A stretch of DNA of 64,000 nucleotides from an uncultured SAR116 cluster alpha proteobacterium (GTDB lineage Bacteria; Pseudomonadota; Alphaproteobacteria; Puniceispirillales; GCA-002684695), in contig CACBIM010000006.1 in assembly GCA_902539295.1 (NCBI GenBank), forward strand, positions 48,682 through 112,681. The letters run 5' to 3'. A model generated the notes under the pieces. It was not told the DNA's origin. It made no database searches and saw only the letters and a list, made by a program, of their open reading frames with translations. Positions 16,751 through 26,135 of this stretch are shown here, piece after piece. Position 1 is the stretch's first letter. Every line of letters begins with the position of its first letter. The position numbers and the translations under genes are program-made.

Positions 16751-19162
16751 TTAATATATGCCTAATTCAAGGTTTCCGGAATTATTAATTAAACTTTTGT
16801 CATCATTCCTGGAAATGTATTTTTGAGGTAATTGCCCTTGCTTAAATGCTTCTTGAATTACGCCTTGTGTTATTTGATTAGCTCTAGTGCCATCTTTTAC
16901 ATTTACTGGGATCATTCGTATACCATCTGGTCTTCTGAATGGAATATCTGGCTTTTCTCTTGAAAAATTACTAAAAAATTCTTCAAAAATTGGTACAGCA
17001 GCACTAGAGCCAGTTTCTTTTTTTCCAAGTGGCCTAGGTACGTCATAGCCTACATAAACTCCTACCACAATATCTGGAGAAAAACCAATAAACCATGCAT
17101 TTGTATTATCGTTAGTTGTTCCAGTTTTTCCAGCCAAGTTTAGATTTAATTTTTTTAATTTTATACCAGTCCCCCTGTCAATTACCCCTTTTAGCATTGA
17201 TGTCATTTGATATGCACTTGCTTTATCAGTAACTGTTTTTCTATTATCCAAAATTTTTGGTGGCAATTGATTTTTCCATCCAGTACTTGGCTGACATTCA
17301 AGACAATTTCTTTTATCAAACAAATAAATAGTATTGCCTCTTCTATCTTGTATCCTATCAATAAATGTAGGCTGAATCTCTTTGCCACCATTTAAAATCA
17401 TTGCGTAAGCATTTACTAGCTTTAGTAAAGTTGTTTCACCTGCTCCAAGTGACATAGAAAGTAATTTTGGCATTTCTTCATAAATTTTAAATCTTTGGGA
17501 AATTTCTTGTATAGTTTCCATCCCTAATTCAAGTGCAAGTCTAGCTGTCATTAAGTTTCTAGATTTCTCAATACCAGTTCTTAACGTAGTAGGGCCATAA
17601 AATTTATTTGAGTAATTAGATGGTTTCCATTTAGGAAGTCCCGGACCTTGATCAATCACAATTGGAGCATCTCTAATAAGAGTAGTCGGTAGATAATTAT
17701 TTTCTAATGCTGATAGATATATAAATGGTTTAAAAGCAGAACCTGGCTGCCGAAAGGCTTGTGTTGCTCGATTAAACTCACTGTCATCATAGGAATACCC
17801 TCCTGACATAGCAAGAATTCTTCCAGTATGTGGATCTAAAACAACTATTGCTCCTGATACCTCAGGTTTTTGTGAAAGCATCCAACTATAAACACTTGCG
17901 TCCATATCTTCATTATTAGGCTTTTGTATTGGTATTAAATCGCCTTCTTTTAAAAGTTTTGTGAGATCACTTGGTGCTTTTCCTAAATTACCATCAATCA
18001 CTTTTCTTGCCCACATAGCATTTTGAAGAGGTATATAACCTTTTTGCCCTGTGTCAGTTGTAATTTCAGCTCTCTTTTGGGTAACTTTATTTACCGCAGC
18101 AACAAAATAATTTTTGGGCATTAAGTCTTTTGCTCTGATAAGTGCATCATCAATATTTTCAGTACCTTTAATTTTAGATAATGCCCCCCTCCAACCCTGC
18201 CTTCGATCTAAATCCTCAAGTCCTTTTTTCAAGCTTATATCAGCTAATTTTTGAATTTCTGGATCAATTGTTGACTGTATTGAGAGCCCACCTGCATATA
18301 GTTTTTCTTGACCGTAATTTTGAACTAATTTTCTTCTAATTTCTTCTACAGGATAAGGAGCATATGCCCCGTCAAAACCTGATGATGCGTAAACACTTAG
18401 TTCCTCATTTTTTGTTTTGTTAAATTCATTTTCAGTTATGTACCCATTTTCAAACATTTGGGATAATACCCAATTTCTTCTAATAATAGCTTGTTTTCTT
18501 TTTCTTATTGGGTGGTAATTATTAGGACCTTTTGGCAAAGCTGCTAAATAGGCCGCTTCTGCTAATGTAATCTCTGAAAGAGGTTTGTTAAAATAATTCA
18601 ATGCTGCTGCTGCCACTCCGTAGCTATTAAATCCAAGGTAAATTTCATTTAAATATAATTCAAAAATATGATCTTTTGAAAATGTTCTTTCTATTCTCAG
18701 CGCAAGAATTGCCTCTTTAATTTTTCTTTCAATACTGTAATCTGCAGACAGTAAAAAGTTTTTGGCAACTTGTTGTGTTATAGTGGAAGCACCAATGGCT
18801 CTTCTGCCAGAGTTGAAGTTTTTTATATTTGTAACAGATGCTCTTAAAATAGCCTTAAAATCTAAGCCTAAATGATTAAAAAAATCTTTATCCTCAGATG
18901 ATAAAAAAGCTTCTTTAATAATAGAAGGTATAGATTGGATAGGAACAAATATTCTTTTCTCGGTTGCAAACTCAGCTAATAGAGCACCATCAGAAGCATA
19001 AACACGACTTACTACTGGAGGCTCATATTTTGACAACTGTAAAAAATCAGGTAAATTTTGACCATAAGACCAAAAAACCCAAGCAACAGAAAAAATTGTT
19101 ATTAACCCTCCAAAAAACACTATTCCTATTAAGAGACTTAAAAAATTAAAAAAGTATTTCAT
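16751..19162 (-). CDS. mrcA: Penicillin-binding protein 1A (bifunctional)
   Basis: This makes and cross-links peptidoglycan. One N-terminal membrane segment (about 5-32) is followed by the GT51 glycosyltransferase domain with SSEDKDFFNHLGLD (about 89-102) and GASTITQQVAKNF, then the transpeptidase domain with the SxxK serine in PGSAFKPF (near 473), SRN in EKSRNLM, and KTG in GKTGTTNDNTNAW. An OB-like linker lies between. At 803 residues it is normal for alphaproteobacterial PBP1A. The amidase gene amiC is just upstream in the same direction. Confidence 0.95.
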   Translation of the reverse strand: MKYFFNFLSLLIGIVFFGGLITIFSVAWVFWSYGQNLPDFLQLSKYEPPVVSRVYASDGALLAEFATEKRIFVPIQSIPSIIKEAFLSSEDKDFFNHLGLDFKAILRASVTNIKNFNSGRRAIGASTITQQVAKNFLLSADYSIERKIKEAILALRIERTFSKDHIFELYLNEIYLGFNSYGVAAAALNYFNKPLSEITLAEAAYLAALPKGPNNYHPIRKRKQAIIRRNWVLSQMFENGYITENEFNKTKNEELSVYASSGFDGAYAPYPVEEIRRKLVQNYGQEKLYAGGLSIQSTIDPEIQKLADISLKKGLEDLDRRQGWRGALSKIKGTENIDDALIRAKDLMPKNYFVAAVNKVTQKRAEITTDTGQKGYIPLQNAMWARKVIDGNLGKAPSDLTKLLKEGDLIPIQKPNNEDMDASVYSWMLSQKPEVSGAIVVLDPHTGRILAMSGGYSYDDSEFNRATQAFRQPGSAFKPFIYLSALENNYLPTTLIRDAPIVIDQGPGLPKWKPSNYSNKFYGPTTLRTGIEKSRNLMTARLALELGMETIQEISQRFKIYEEMPKLLSMSLGAGETTLLKLVNAYAMILNGGKEIQPTFIDRIQDRRGNTIYLFDKRNCLECQPSTGWKNQLPPKILDNRKTVTDKASAYQMTSMLKGVIDRGTGIKLKKLNLNLAGKTGTTNDNTNAWFIGFSPDIVVGVYVGYDVPRPLGKKETGSSAAVPIFEEFFSNFSREKPDIPFRRPDGIRMIPVNVKDGTRANQITQGVIQEAFKQGQLPQKYISRNDDKSLINNSGNLELGIY

Positions 19163-19209
19163 AATTAACTATTATTGTCCAAAAATGTTAATTGTGGGGC
19201 AATGTATAT

Positions 19210-20523
19210 TTATTTCATGTATACATCTTTATATTTTGTAACTGCAACGGCAATTTTTTGCATTATGTTTGATATAAACTCTCGGTCATTTAAGTTTTTT
19301 TCGTCTTCTTTATTTGATATAAACCCCATCTCTATAAGAACTGATGGTATTACAGGCGATTTTAGAACAGCAAAGTTTTTTTCATGCCATCCACGAGAGT
19401 TACTCGGTAAACTAGAGAGCTCGTCTAATATTAAATTTTTAAGTTTAATAGAGTAATTTCTCTTTCTTCTTTGATACATTTTGTAAAGTATGTTTTGAGT
19501 TTCTATAATTTCCTCATCTAAAATAACATTTCCCAGAACATTTTGATTTTTATTATTTTTTTGAAAGTTGGCCTTTTCTAGATCTGGATCTTTGTTTAGG
19601 CTAAAAATTGAATAACCCCTTACTGATTTAGACTCAGAAGCATCTGAGTGAAGAGAGATGAAAATGTCTGCTTTTAGTTGGTTGGCTATTTTATACCTAT
19701 CATGTAAATTAATATAAATGTCGTCTGACCTAGTTAGGTAAGCCTTTATTCCAGAAATATTGTTGAGTTTTAATTGCAAAATTTTAGATGCAATTAAATT
19801 TATATCTTTCTCTAAAGTCTTGGAGTAGCCTATAGCTCCAGGATCCTTTCCGCCATGACCTGGATCTATAACAACTAAAAAGCTCTTAGTTCCTTCTTTA
19901 TCAAGATTTAAATTATTATCTTCGCTAATTATGTTTTTTTGTCGAGACACTATAGAGTTATTTTTATTTTGGCCTATAAATAATTCTAACTCTTTATCTT
20001 CACTTATTGGCTTTTCCCCCAATACCGTTTCAAATTCCTCTTTAGAAAAGCTTTCAAATGATTTTTTTGTAACTATAAAATCGGTTTCACTGCTAAAGTA
20101 CAAATCAATAACCAGTTTTTTGTTACCATTTGGACTTGAAAGCCAATAAACTTTATCCAAACTAAATGGTTTTTCAATGTTTAAGGTTAAATTAGTTTTT
20201 CCAATTTCATCATTTTTAAATGAATATATTATCGGGATATTAGGATAAAAATTACCTTTTCTTGGAATATTACTTGCTCTCCAAAGCGACTCTGGAATTT
20301 GAATTATTGCCCGATATGGTAAGGTTTTTAATTCTATCTTGGTATCAACTTTCATTGATGTTTCTAAAACAACTCTATAAAAATTTTGATGTTTTCCAGC
20401 TCTTAAATTTCTAATCTCATTCAAATTCTGAGCAGTACACAATAAAGAATAAAAAAATGAAAAAACAAAAAAAAATAACCCTATAAAATAAAAAAAAGTT
20501 TTCATTTTATTCCAACTATGCAT
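19210..20523 (-). CDS. amiC: N-acetylmuramoyl-L-alanine amidase (AmiC type)
   Basis: It cuts the amide bond between MurNAc and the peptide stem for cell separation. The 437-residue protein has a hydrophobic leader (about 8-30), an AMIN domain (about 35-135) for envelope targeting, a charged linker, and an Amidase_3 zinc domain with VVIDPGHGGKDPGAIG, HSDA and the catalytic Glu in IEMGFISNKEDE. It precedes PBP1a on the same strand by 47 bases, so cell-wall genes are grouped. Confidence 0.93.
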   Translation of the reverse strand: MHSWNKMKTFFYFIGLFFFVFSFFYSLLCTAQNLNEIRNLRAGKHQNFYRVVLETSMKVDTKIELKTLPYRAIIQIPESLWRASNIPRKGNFYPNIPIIYSFKNDEIGKTNLTLNIEKPFSLDKVYWLSSPNGNKKLVIDLYFSSETDFIVTKKSFESFSKEEFETVLGEKPISEDKELELFIGQNKNNSIVSRQKNIISEDNNLNLDKEGTKSFLVVIDPGHGGKDPGAIGYSKTLEKDINLIASKILQLKLNNISGIKAYLTRSDDIYINLHDRYKIANQLKADIFISLHSDASESKSVRGYSIFSLNKDPDLEKANFQKNNKNQNVLGNVILDEEIIETQNILYKMYQRRKRNYSIKLKNLILDELSSLPSNSRGWHEKNFAVLKSPVIPSVLIEMGFISNKEDEKNLNDREFISNIMQKIAVAVTKYKDVYMK

Positions 20524-20830
20524 TATACCAAAAAATTATTTTTGAGCATTTTATAAACATAAATATATTTTAAATTTAACGATTTCTGTTTTAATATTAT
20601 AATTTATAATGTAAATTTTGAAATATTAATATTTCAAACAAAATGTTTAGAGTATTTTATGGTTTGTATGTATGTCTTAAATTTTAATAGCAGCTGTGTA
20701 AGCGCTAGTTCATACTCTAATAACATTTTAGTTTTTTTATCAAAAAATAAAAAGTGTGAGAGAATTTTACCATTACTGTCTAATAATTTCTTTTTGAAAA
20801 TTTTGATAGTTTTTGGTTTGGAGAGTTTAT
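20524..20830. promoter_or_regulatory. Divergent rne/amiC regulatory region with long rne leader
   Basis: This 307-base gap separates amiC and rne. It holds several TATAAT-like hexamers (for example near 20600-20610), a perfect 22-bp palindrome at 20617-20638, a T-rich/A-rich inverted pair around 20730-20750, and the rne ribosome binding site GGAGAG at 20819-20824. Long rne leaders are known to carry autoregulatory hairpins in other bacteria; for this sequence that is inference. Confidence 0.45.
20617..20638. repeat. Perfect 22-bp palindrome upstream of rne
   Basis: TTTGAAATATTAATATTTCA followed by AA reads the same on both strands. It could be an operator for a dimeric regulator or a transcribed hairpin without loop. 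In such A/T-rich DNA shorter palindromes occur by chance; 22 bases without a mismatch is less expected. Confidence 0.6.
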
Positions 20831-23074
20831 ATGGCAAAAAAATTATTGATAGATGCAAAACAACCAGAAGAAACAAGGGTTGTTTTATTAAATGGCAATC
20901 GAATTGAAGATTTTGATCAAGAAACAACCACAAAGCTTCAAAACAAAGGCAATATATATCTAGCAAGAGTAACTAGAGTTGAACCATCTCTTCAAGCAGC
21001 ATTTGTTGAATACGGTGGCACGAGACACGGTTTTTTAGCATTTAGTGAAATTCATCCTGACTATTACAGAATACCGGTAGAGGACAGAAAGGCTTTAACT
21101 GAAGAAATGTTGAATGCAGAAGATACTTCGTTGGATGAAGTTTCAAATTCTCAAATTGATAAAGATAGTGAACACACAAATGATTTAGAAACAAATATAG
21201 ATAATTCATCTGAATTATTAATTGTAGATGAAAAAAAAGAAAAGCCTGAAATTATTAGTGAAGAAGATGAAGCGAGTCCTGCAAACCAAACAAAAATCTT
21301 TAAACGTTATAAAATTCAAGAAGTAATTTCTAAAAGGCAAATACTTCTTGTTCAAGTTGCCAAAGAAGAAAGGGGAAATAAAGGGGCCGCTTTAACAACA
21401 TACATATCTTTAGCTGGAAGATATTGTGTCCTAATGCCTAATACAATTAGAGGTGGAGGAGTAAGTAGAAAAATTAGTAAAATCGAGGACAGGAAAAGAT
21501 TAAAATCTATTATTGAGGAAATAGAAATGCCTGCGGGAATGGCTGTTATTATTAGGACAGCAGGGTCTGATAGGACAAAAGCAGAATTAAAAAAAGATTT
21601 TTCTTATCTGCAAAACTTATGGGATACAATTAGAGAAAAAACTGTTAAATCTACTGCCCCCATTCTAATTAATGAAGAGGGTAATTTAATTAAGCGAACA
21701 ATAAGGGACTTATATAACAGTGATGTTAGTGAAATTTTAGTATCAGGTGAAACAGCATTTAACACTGCTAGAAGCTATATAAAGGAAATGGTGCCTAGTC
21801 AAATAAAGAGAGTAAAAAACTTTAAAGACACAAAGAATTCTATTTTTCAAAAATATAATGTAGAAAAGCAACTTGACTCAATGTATTTGCCTTCTGTGAA
21901 ATTAAAGTCAGGAGGGTATATTGTTATAAATCAAACTGAAGCTTTAGTAGCTATAGATGTAAACTCAGGAAGGTCAACTAAAGAAAGAAATATAGAAGAA
22001 ACTGCCCTAAAAACTAACTTAGAGGCTGCTGAAGAAGTTGCAAGGCAATTAAAATTGAGGGATTTGTCAGGGTTAATTGTAATTGATTTTATTGATATGG
22101 AAGGATACAAAAATCAACACTCTGTTGAAAAAAAATTAAAAGAGGCCATGAGTTCTGACAGGGCGAGAATACAAATTGGTAGAATAAGTCACTTTGGACT
22201 TCTTGAGCTTTCACGTCAACGTCTCAGACCAAGTGTATCTGAAAATTATTTTAGCACTTGTGACTCTTGTGGTGGCATGGGCGTGATAAGGTCAGTAGAA
22301 TCATCTGCTTTGAAGGTTTTGAGAAAAATAGAAGACACAAAAATTAAAAATGAATCATTGGACATCTTCGTACCTTCAAAAATAGGAATGTATATTCTCA
22401 ATGAAAAGCGAAAGTCCATAGCTGAAATTGAAGAAAAATTGAATATTAATTTAAGTTTTCAGTTCGATGATCAAGATAGTGAAACTGACTGCAAAATTGA
22501 AAGAAAGGGATCTTTGCAAATGTTAGAGAACCCAAATTCAGCAGATCATTCACAAGAACTTAAGGAAGAACCAGAACAACAAAAAAAGCCTAGAAAAGAT
22601 AAAAGAAGCACATGGAAAAAATCAATTAATACAAAAACTAAAAAGCTGGTTAATGAAGAAGAGAAAGAAAATGTTGAAAATATTACTGATAAAGCTGTTA
22701 CTGATTTAAAAAACAAAGAAAAAGAAATTGAAAAATTAAACGGTCGAAAAAAAGAAAAGAAAATACAAACAAGATCAGAAAAGGCAATTGAGGAAAAAGG
22801 CAATTCAAAAAATAAAACAAAAAAACTAATTGAAGACGATAAGCCAATAAAAGGAAATGCATCTAATATAAGAACTCATAAAAATAAAAAAACAAATTCT
22901 ACTTCAATTAAAAAAAGAACCTTAAATAAGAAAAATGGAACTAAAGAAGAACTTAATAAAAATACAGTCAATGAAAAGAAAAGAGAACCAAAAGTGTCAG
23001 AACCACTCAAGGTTGTGAATGTTGATGAAGTTAAAAAAGCTAAAAAAGGTGGATGGTGGTCTCAGGCAAAATAA
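20831..23074 (+). CDS. rne: Ribonuclease E/G family endoribonuclease
   Basis: The main mRNA-decay and RNA-processing endonuclease. I choose the ATG at 20831 (MAKKLLIDA) because GGAGAG precedes it; it gives 747 residues. Order of parts: an S1-type RNA-binding domain split by a long acidic insert (about 95-155), the catalytic core with VAIDVNSGR, the LLELSRQRLRPS segment, the zinc-link CDSCGGMG, and a Lys/Glu-rich tail from about 550 that is likely disordered and could scaffold a degradosome. The tail ends in KKGGWWSQAK, a conserved-looking tip. Confidence 0.94.
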   Translation: MAKKLLIDAKQPEETRVVLLNGNRIEDFDQETTTKLQNKGNIYLARVTRVEPSLQAAFVEYGGTRHGFLAFSEIHPDYYRIPVEDRKALTEEMLNAEDTSLDEVSNSQIDKDSEHTNDLETNIDNSSELLIVDEKKEKPEIISEEDEASPANQTKIFKRYKIQEVISKRQILLVQVAKEERGNKGAALTTYISLAGRYCVLMPNTIRGGGVSRKISKIEDRKRLKSIIEEIEMPAGMAVIIRTAGSDRTKAELKKDFSYLQNLWDTIREKTVKSTAPILINEEGNLIKRTIRDLYNSDVSEILVSGETAFNTARSYIKEMVPSQIKRVKNFKDTKNSIFQKYNVEKQLDSMYLPSVKLKSGGYIVINQTEALVAIDVNSGRSTKERNIEETALKTNLEAAEEVARQLKLRDLSGLIVIDFIDMEGYKNQHSVEKKLKEAMSSDRARIQIGRISHFGLLELSRQRLRPSVSENYFSTCDSCGGMGVIRSVESSALKVLRKIEDTKIKNESLDIFVPSKIGMYILNEKRKSIAEIEEKLNINLSFQFDDQDSETDCKIERKGSLQMLENPNSADHSQELKEEPEQQKKPRKDKRSTWKKSINTKTKKLVNEEEKENVENITDKAVTDLKNKEKEIEKLNGRKKEKKIQTRSEKAIEEKGNSKNKTKKLIEDDKPIKGNASNIRTHKNKKTNSTSIKKRTLNKKNGTKEELNKNTVNEKKREPKVSEPLKVVNVDEVKKAKKGGWWSQAK

Positions 23075-23814
23075 TGAATAATCCAATATTAAATAATTTC
23101 AATGTGAAAGGTTTATTTTTTATAATATTAACTATTCTATTTCTAAATCATGAAGTGGTTTACAGTCATGCTTTAGAGGACAAAAACGAAATTGAAAATT
23201 TAATTGAGAGTTGGATTGAACAAAATCCTGATAAAATTAGATTTTCTTTGGAAAAGCTCGCCGCTAAGGAAGAAAAAGAGAAAAGAGAAAACAACTTTAA
23301 TCTATTAGCACAAAATTCACTTGACCCTTTTTTTGGCAACCCTAGTGCTGATATTATAATTTATGAATTTTTTGATTATAATTGTGGATACTGTAAGTCT
23401 GTTCTACCAACTTTGTTAAATGTGGTGAAGCAAGACAAAAATACAAAACTTATTTTTAAAGAGTTTCCAATCTTGTCAGAAACATCTTTGGAAGCTGCAT
23501 TATATGCACTTGCCGCAAAAAAACAAAATTTATATTTTGAATTCCATACAAGAATAATGGAATACAGAGGTCGATTAAATAATGATGTTTTTATTAAAGT
23601 AGCTAATGATATTGGATTAGATATTGAAAAGCTTAATAATGACTTGGATGACAAAAATATCAGAATGGAAATTGAAAAAAATCGTTTGATCGCAAAAGGC
23701 TTTAATATAAATGGCACTCCAACTTTAATTATTGGTGATAAAATAATACCAGGGGCAATTAACGAACAACAATTGAATGAACTTATTAAAGAAGTTAGGG
23801 ATCTGAATTCTTAG
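23074..23814 (+). CDS. DsbA-family periplasmic thiol oxidoreductase
   Basis: A 246-residue thioredoxin-fold protein with a signal-like hydrophobic stretch (about 12-32), the active site CGYC (104-107, in DYNCGYCKSV) and the cis-proline loop NGTPTLIIG. This is the Com1/DsbA-like (bacterial thioredoxin-like) group that forms disulfides in envelope proteins. I choose the ATG at 23074, which overlaps the rne stop as TAATG; the longer frame from 23053 lies within rne and adds nothing family-like. Confidence 0.88.
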   Translation: MNNPILNNFNVKGLFFIILTILFLNHEVVYSHALEDKNEIENLIESWIEQNPDKIRFSLEKLAAKEEKEKRENNFNLLAQNSLDPFFGNPSADIIIYEFFDYNCGYCKSVLPTLLNVVKQDKNTKLIFKEFPILSETSLEAALYALAAKKQNLYFEFHTRIMEYRGRLNNDVFIKVANDIGLDIEKLNNDLDDKNIRMEIEKNRLIAKGFNINGTPTLIIGDKIIPGAINEQQLNELIKEVRDLNS

Positions 23815-23828
23815 ATTAGAGAAGCGCT

Positions 23829-24287
23829 ATGATAAATAATTCTATTTTAGTAATTTCTGGCCCTAACTTAAATCTGCTAGGCAATAGAGAAGAAGAACAT
23901 TATGGCAATATTTCATTAGATAAAATCCATCAGAAAATCAAAAAAATAGGTGACTTAAATAATATAATTATTGAGTGCAAACAATCAAATTCTGAAAGTG
24001 AAATAATAGAATGGATACAAAATGCCAAAAATAATTTTAAAGCAATAATTATCAATGCTGGTGGATACACTCATACTTCTGTCTCAATTAGAGATGCCTT
24101 AAAATTATTTGATGAATTAGTAATTGAAATTCACATGTCTAATATTCATTCAAGAGAAGATTTCAGACATAAATCTATGATCTCAGGAGTTAGCAGCGGG
24201 ATTATAATAGGATTTGGTGATCAGTCATATTATTTGGCTGTAAACGCTGTAATAAATAAAATAAGTGGGGTAAAAAATTATGGCTAA
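23829..24287 (+). CDS. aroQ: Type II 3-dehydroquinate dehydratase
   Basis: It converts 3-dehydroquinate to 3-dehydroshikimate in the shikimate pathway. The 152-residue protein has the typical ISGPNLNLLGNRE start with the catalytic Tyr in EEHYG, INAGGYTHTSVSIRDAL, and EIHMSNIHSREDFR. Length is standard for the dodecameric type II enzyme. It overlaps accB by 8 bases. aroC at 57148 is another shikimate gene in the window but not linked. Confidence 0.96.
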   Translation: MINNSILVISGPNLNLLGNREEEHYGNISLDKIHQKIKKIGDLNNIIIECKQSNSESEIIEWIQNAKNNFKAIIINAGGYTHTSVSIRDALKLFDELVIEIHMSNIHSREDFRHKSMISGVSSGIIIGFGDQSYYLAVNAVINKISGVKNYG

Positions 24288-24765
24288 AAATGATAATAAG
24301 AATTTTTCATTGCCAACAATAAAAGATTTAGAAATATATTTTGACCTAATCAAAAAGAAAGATATTTCAGAATTAGAAATCGAAACTGATCAAATTAGAA
24401 TTAAAATAGTGAATGAAAATAAAAATATAAAATTTTCAACACAACAAACAGCATCAGAAATTATCAATCATAGCCAAAGTGCAGAATTAAATAATCAAAA
24501 CAACAAAGATACTTTTGAGGTTAAGACTGAAGGAGAAGTAATAAAATCTCCAATGGTTGGCACAGCATATTTATCTCCTGAGCCAAGTGCACCTGAGTTT
24601 ATAAAAAAAGGTGACAAAGTTAAAAAAGGAGATACTCTATTAATTGTAGAAGCAATGAAAGTTATGAATAATATTTCTTCTCCAAAAGATGGAGTTATTG
24701 AGGAGATTTATATAGAAAATGCTCAACCTGTTGAGTATGATCAGCTTTTAGTTGTTGTTAAATGA
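24280..24765 (+). CDS. accB: Biotin carboxyl carrier protein of acetyl-CoA carboxylase
   Basis: AccB carries the biotin that shuttles carboxylate in malonyl-CoA synthesis. The 161-residue protein has an N-terminal helical domain, a flexible Asn/Gln-rich linker (about 48-85), and the biotinyl domain starting KSPMVGTAYLSPEP, with the biotinylated lysine in VEAMKVMN (Lys127). Its ATG overlaps aroQ by 8 bases and it overlaps accC by 4, so the three are translationally coupled. Confidence 0.97.
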   Translation: MAKNDNKNFSLPTIKDLEIYFDLIKKKDISELEIETDQIRIKIVNENKNIKFSTQQTASEIINHSQSAELNNQNNKDTFEVKTEGEVIKSPMVGTAYLSPEPSAPEFIKKGDKVKKGDTLLIVEAMKVMNNISSPKDGVIEEIYIENAQPVEYDQLLVVVK

Positions 24766-26135
24766 GCAATAAAAAATTATTCAAAAAAATTCTTATTGCT
24801 AATAGAGGGGATGTCGCACTAAGAATTCTTAGGGCTGCAAAAGACCTCAAAATACCCACTGTGTCGATCCACTCATCTGCTGATAATGATTCAATGCATG
24901 TGAAATTAGCTGATGAAAGTGTTTGCATTGGGCCAGCAAAATCATCTGATAGTTATTTGAACATGCAAGCTATAATTTCAGCAGCACTAGTGACAGGTGC
25001 TGACGCAATACATCCCGGTGTTGGGTTTTTATCGGAAAATGCTGATTTTGCTGAAATAGTAAATGCTCATGAAATTAACTTTATTGGACCATCTCCAGAA
25101 CATATTAAAACTATGGGAGATAAAGTTTCTGCAAAAATTGCTGCTGAAAAAGCAGGTCTGCCTCTCGTGCCAGGGTCTAAAGGCTCAATCTCATCTTTGA
25201 ACAAAGCTGAAGAAGAAGCTCTAAAGATAGGTTTTCCAGTTATAATTAAAGCTGCTGCTGGGGGTGGCGGAAGAGGTATGAAGGTTGCAAACTCCATGGA
25301 AAATCTTTCTGAAGCTTTTAGCTCAGCAAGAAGTGAAGCAAAGGCTGCATTTGGAGATGACACAGTATATTTGGAAAAATATTTAAAAAATCCAAGGCAT
25401 ATAGAAGTTCAAGTGTTTGCTGACTCTCATGGTAATGTAGTTCACTTAGGAGAGCGTGAGTGTTCAATTCAAAGAAGACATCAAAAATTGTTAGAGGAGT
25501 GCCCTTCGCCTATTTTGTCTCAAAGTGAAAGAGAAAAGATTGGTAAACTTTCAGCAAATGCTGCAAAAAATTTAGGCTACTTAGGACTAGGAACAATTGA
25601 ATACTTGTATGAGAATAACGAATTCTTTTTTATTGAAATGAATACTCGTTTACAAGTTGAACATCCCATCACTGAAATGGTGACTGGTTTAGATCTAGTG
25701 TGTGAACAGATTAAGATTGCAAGTGGCCAAAAATTAAGTTTTAAGCAGAATGATATTGTATTTAATGGACACGCTATTGAGTTTAGAATTAACGCCGAAA
25801 ATCCAAATAACTTTTTACCTTCTCCTGGAAAAATAAAAACTTTCCATCCGCCAGGAGGCCCTGGTGTAAGAGTTGATTCTATAGTCTATCAAGGATACCA
25901 AATACCCCCATATTATGATAGCCTAATATCTAAACTTATAGTATTCGGTAGTGATAGGAAAAACTGCCTTTCAAGATCTGAAAGAGCACTTGACGAATTT
26001 ATTATTGAACCAATTGATACATCAATTGAATTACACAAAAAGTTATTAAGAAATAAAGATATTATAAATGGGGCTTACTCAATTAAATGGTTAGAAGAAA
26101 TTTTTTTACCAACCTTGAATAAAACTTATGGATAA
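24762..26135 (+). CDS. accC: Biotin carboxylase subunit of acetyl-CoA carboxylase
   Basis: AccC carboxylates the biotin on AccB using ATP and bicarbonate. The 457-residue ATP-grasp protein shows KILIANRGDVALRILRAA at the start, the glycine-rich loop KAAAGGGGRGMKV, HLGERECSIQRRHQK, and MNTRLQVEHPITEMVTG with the catalytic Arg/Glu set. The length is standard. It overlaps accB by four bases and its stop lies within the aat start region. Confidence 0.97.
   Translation: MSNKKLFKKILIANRGDVALRILRAAKDLKIPTVSIHSSADNDSMHVKLADESVCIGPAKSSDSYLNMQAIISAALVTGADAIHPGVGFLSENADFAEIVNAHEINFIGPSPEHIKTMGDKVSAKIAAEKAGLPLVPGSKGSISSLNKAEEEALKIGFPVIIKAAAGGGGRGMKVANSMENLSEAFSSARSEAKAAFGDDTVYLEKYLKNPRHIEVQVFADSHGNVVHLGERECSIQRRHQKLLEECPSPILSQSEREKIGKLSANAAKNLGYLGLGTIEYLYENNEFFFIEMNTRLQVEHPITEMVTGLDLVCEQIKIASGQKLSFKQNDIVFNGHAIEFRINAENPNNFLPSPGKIKTFHPPGGPGVRVDSIVYQGYQIPPYYDSLISKLIVFGSDRKNCLSRSERALDEFIIEPIDTSIELHKKLLRNKDIINGAYSIKWLEEIFLPTLNKTYG

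Noticed and set aside
20634..20966. Minus-strand frame in the rne leader
   Set aside because: Runs into the rne coding region and has no recognisable sequence or good start.
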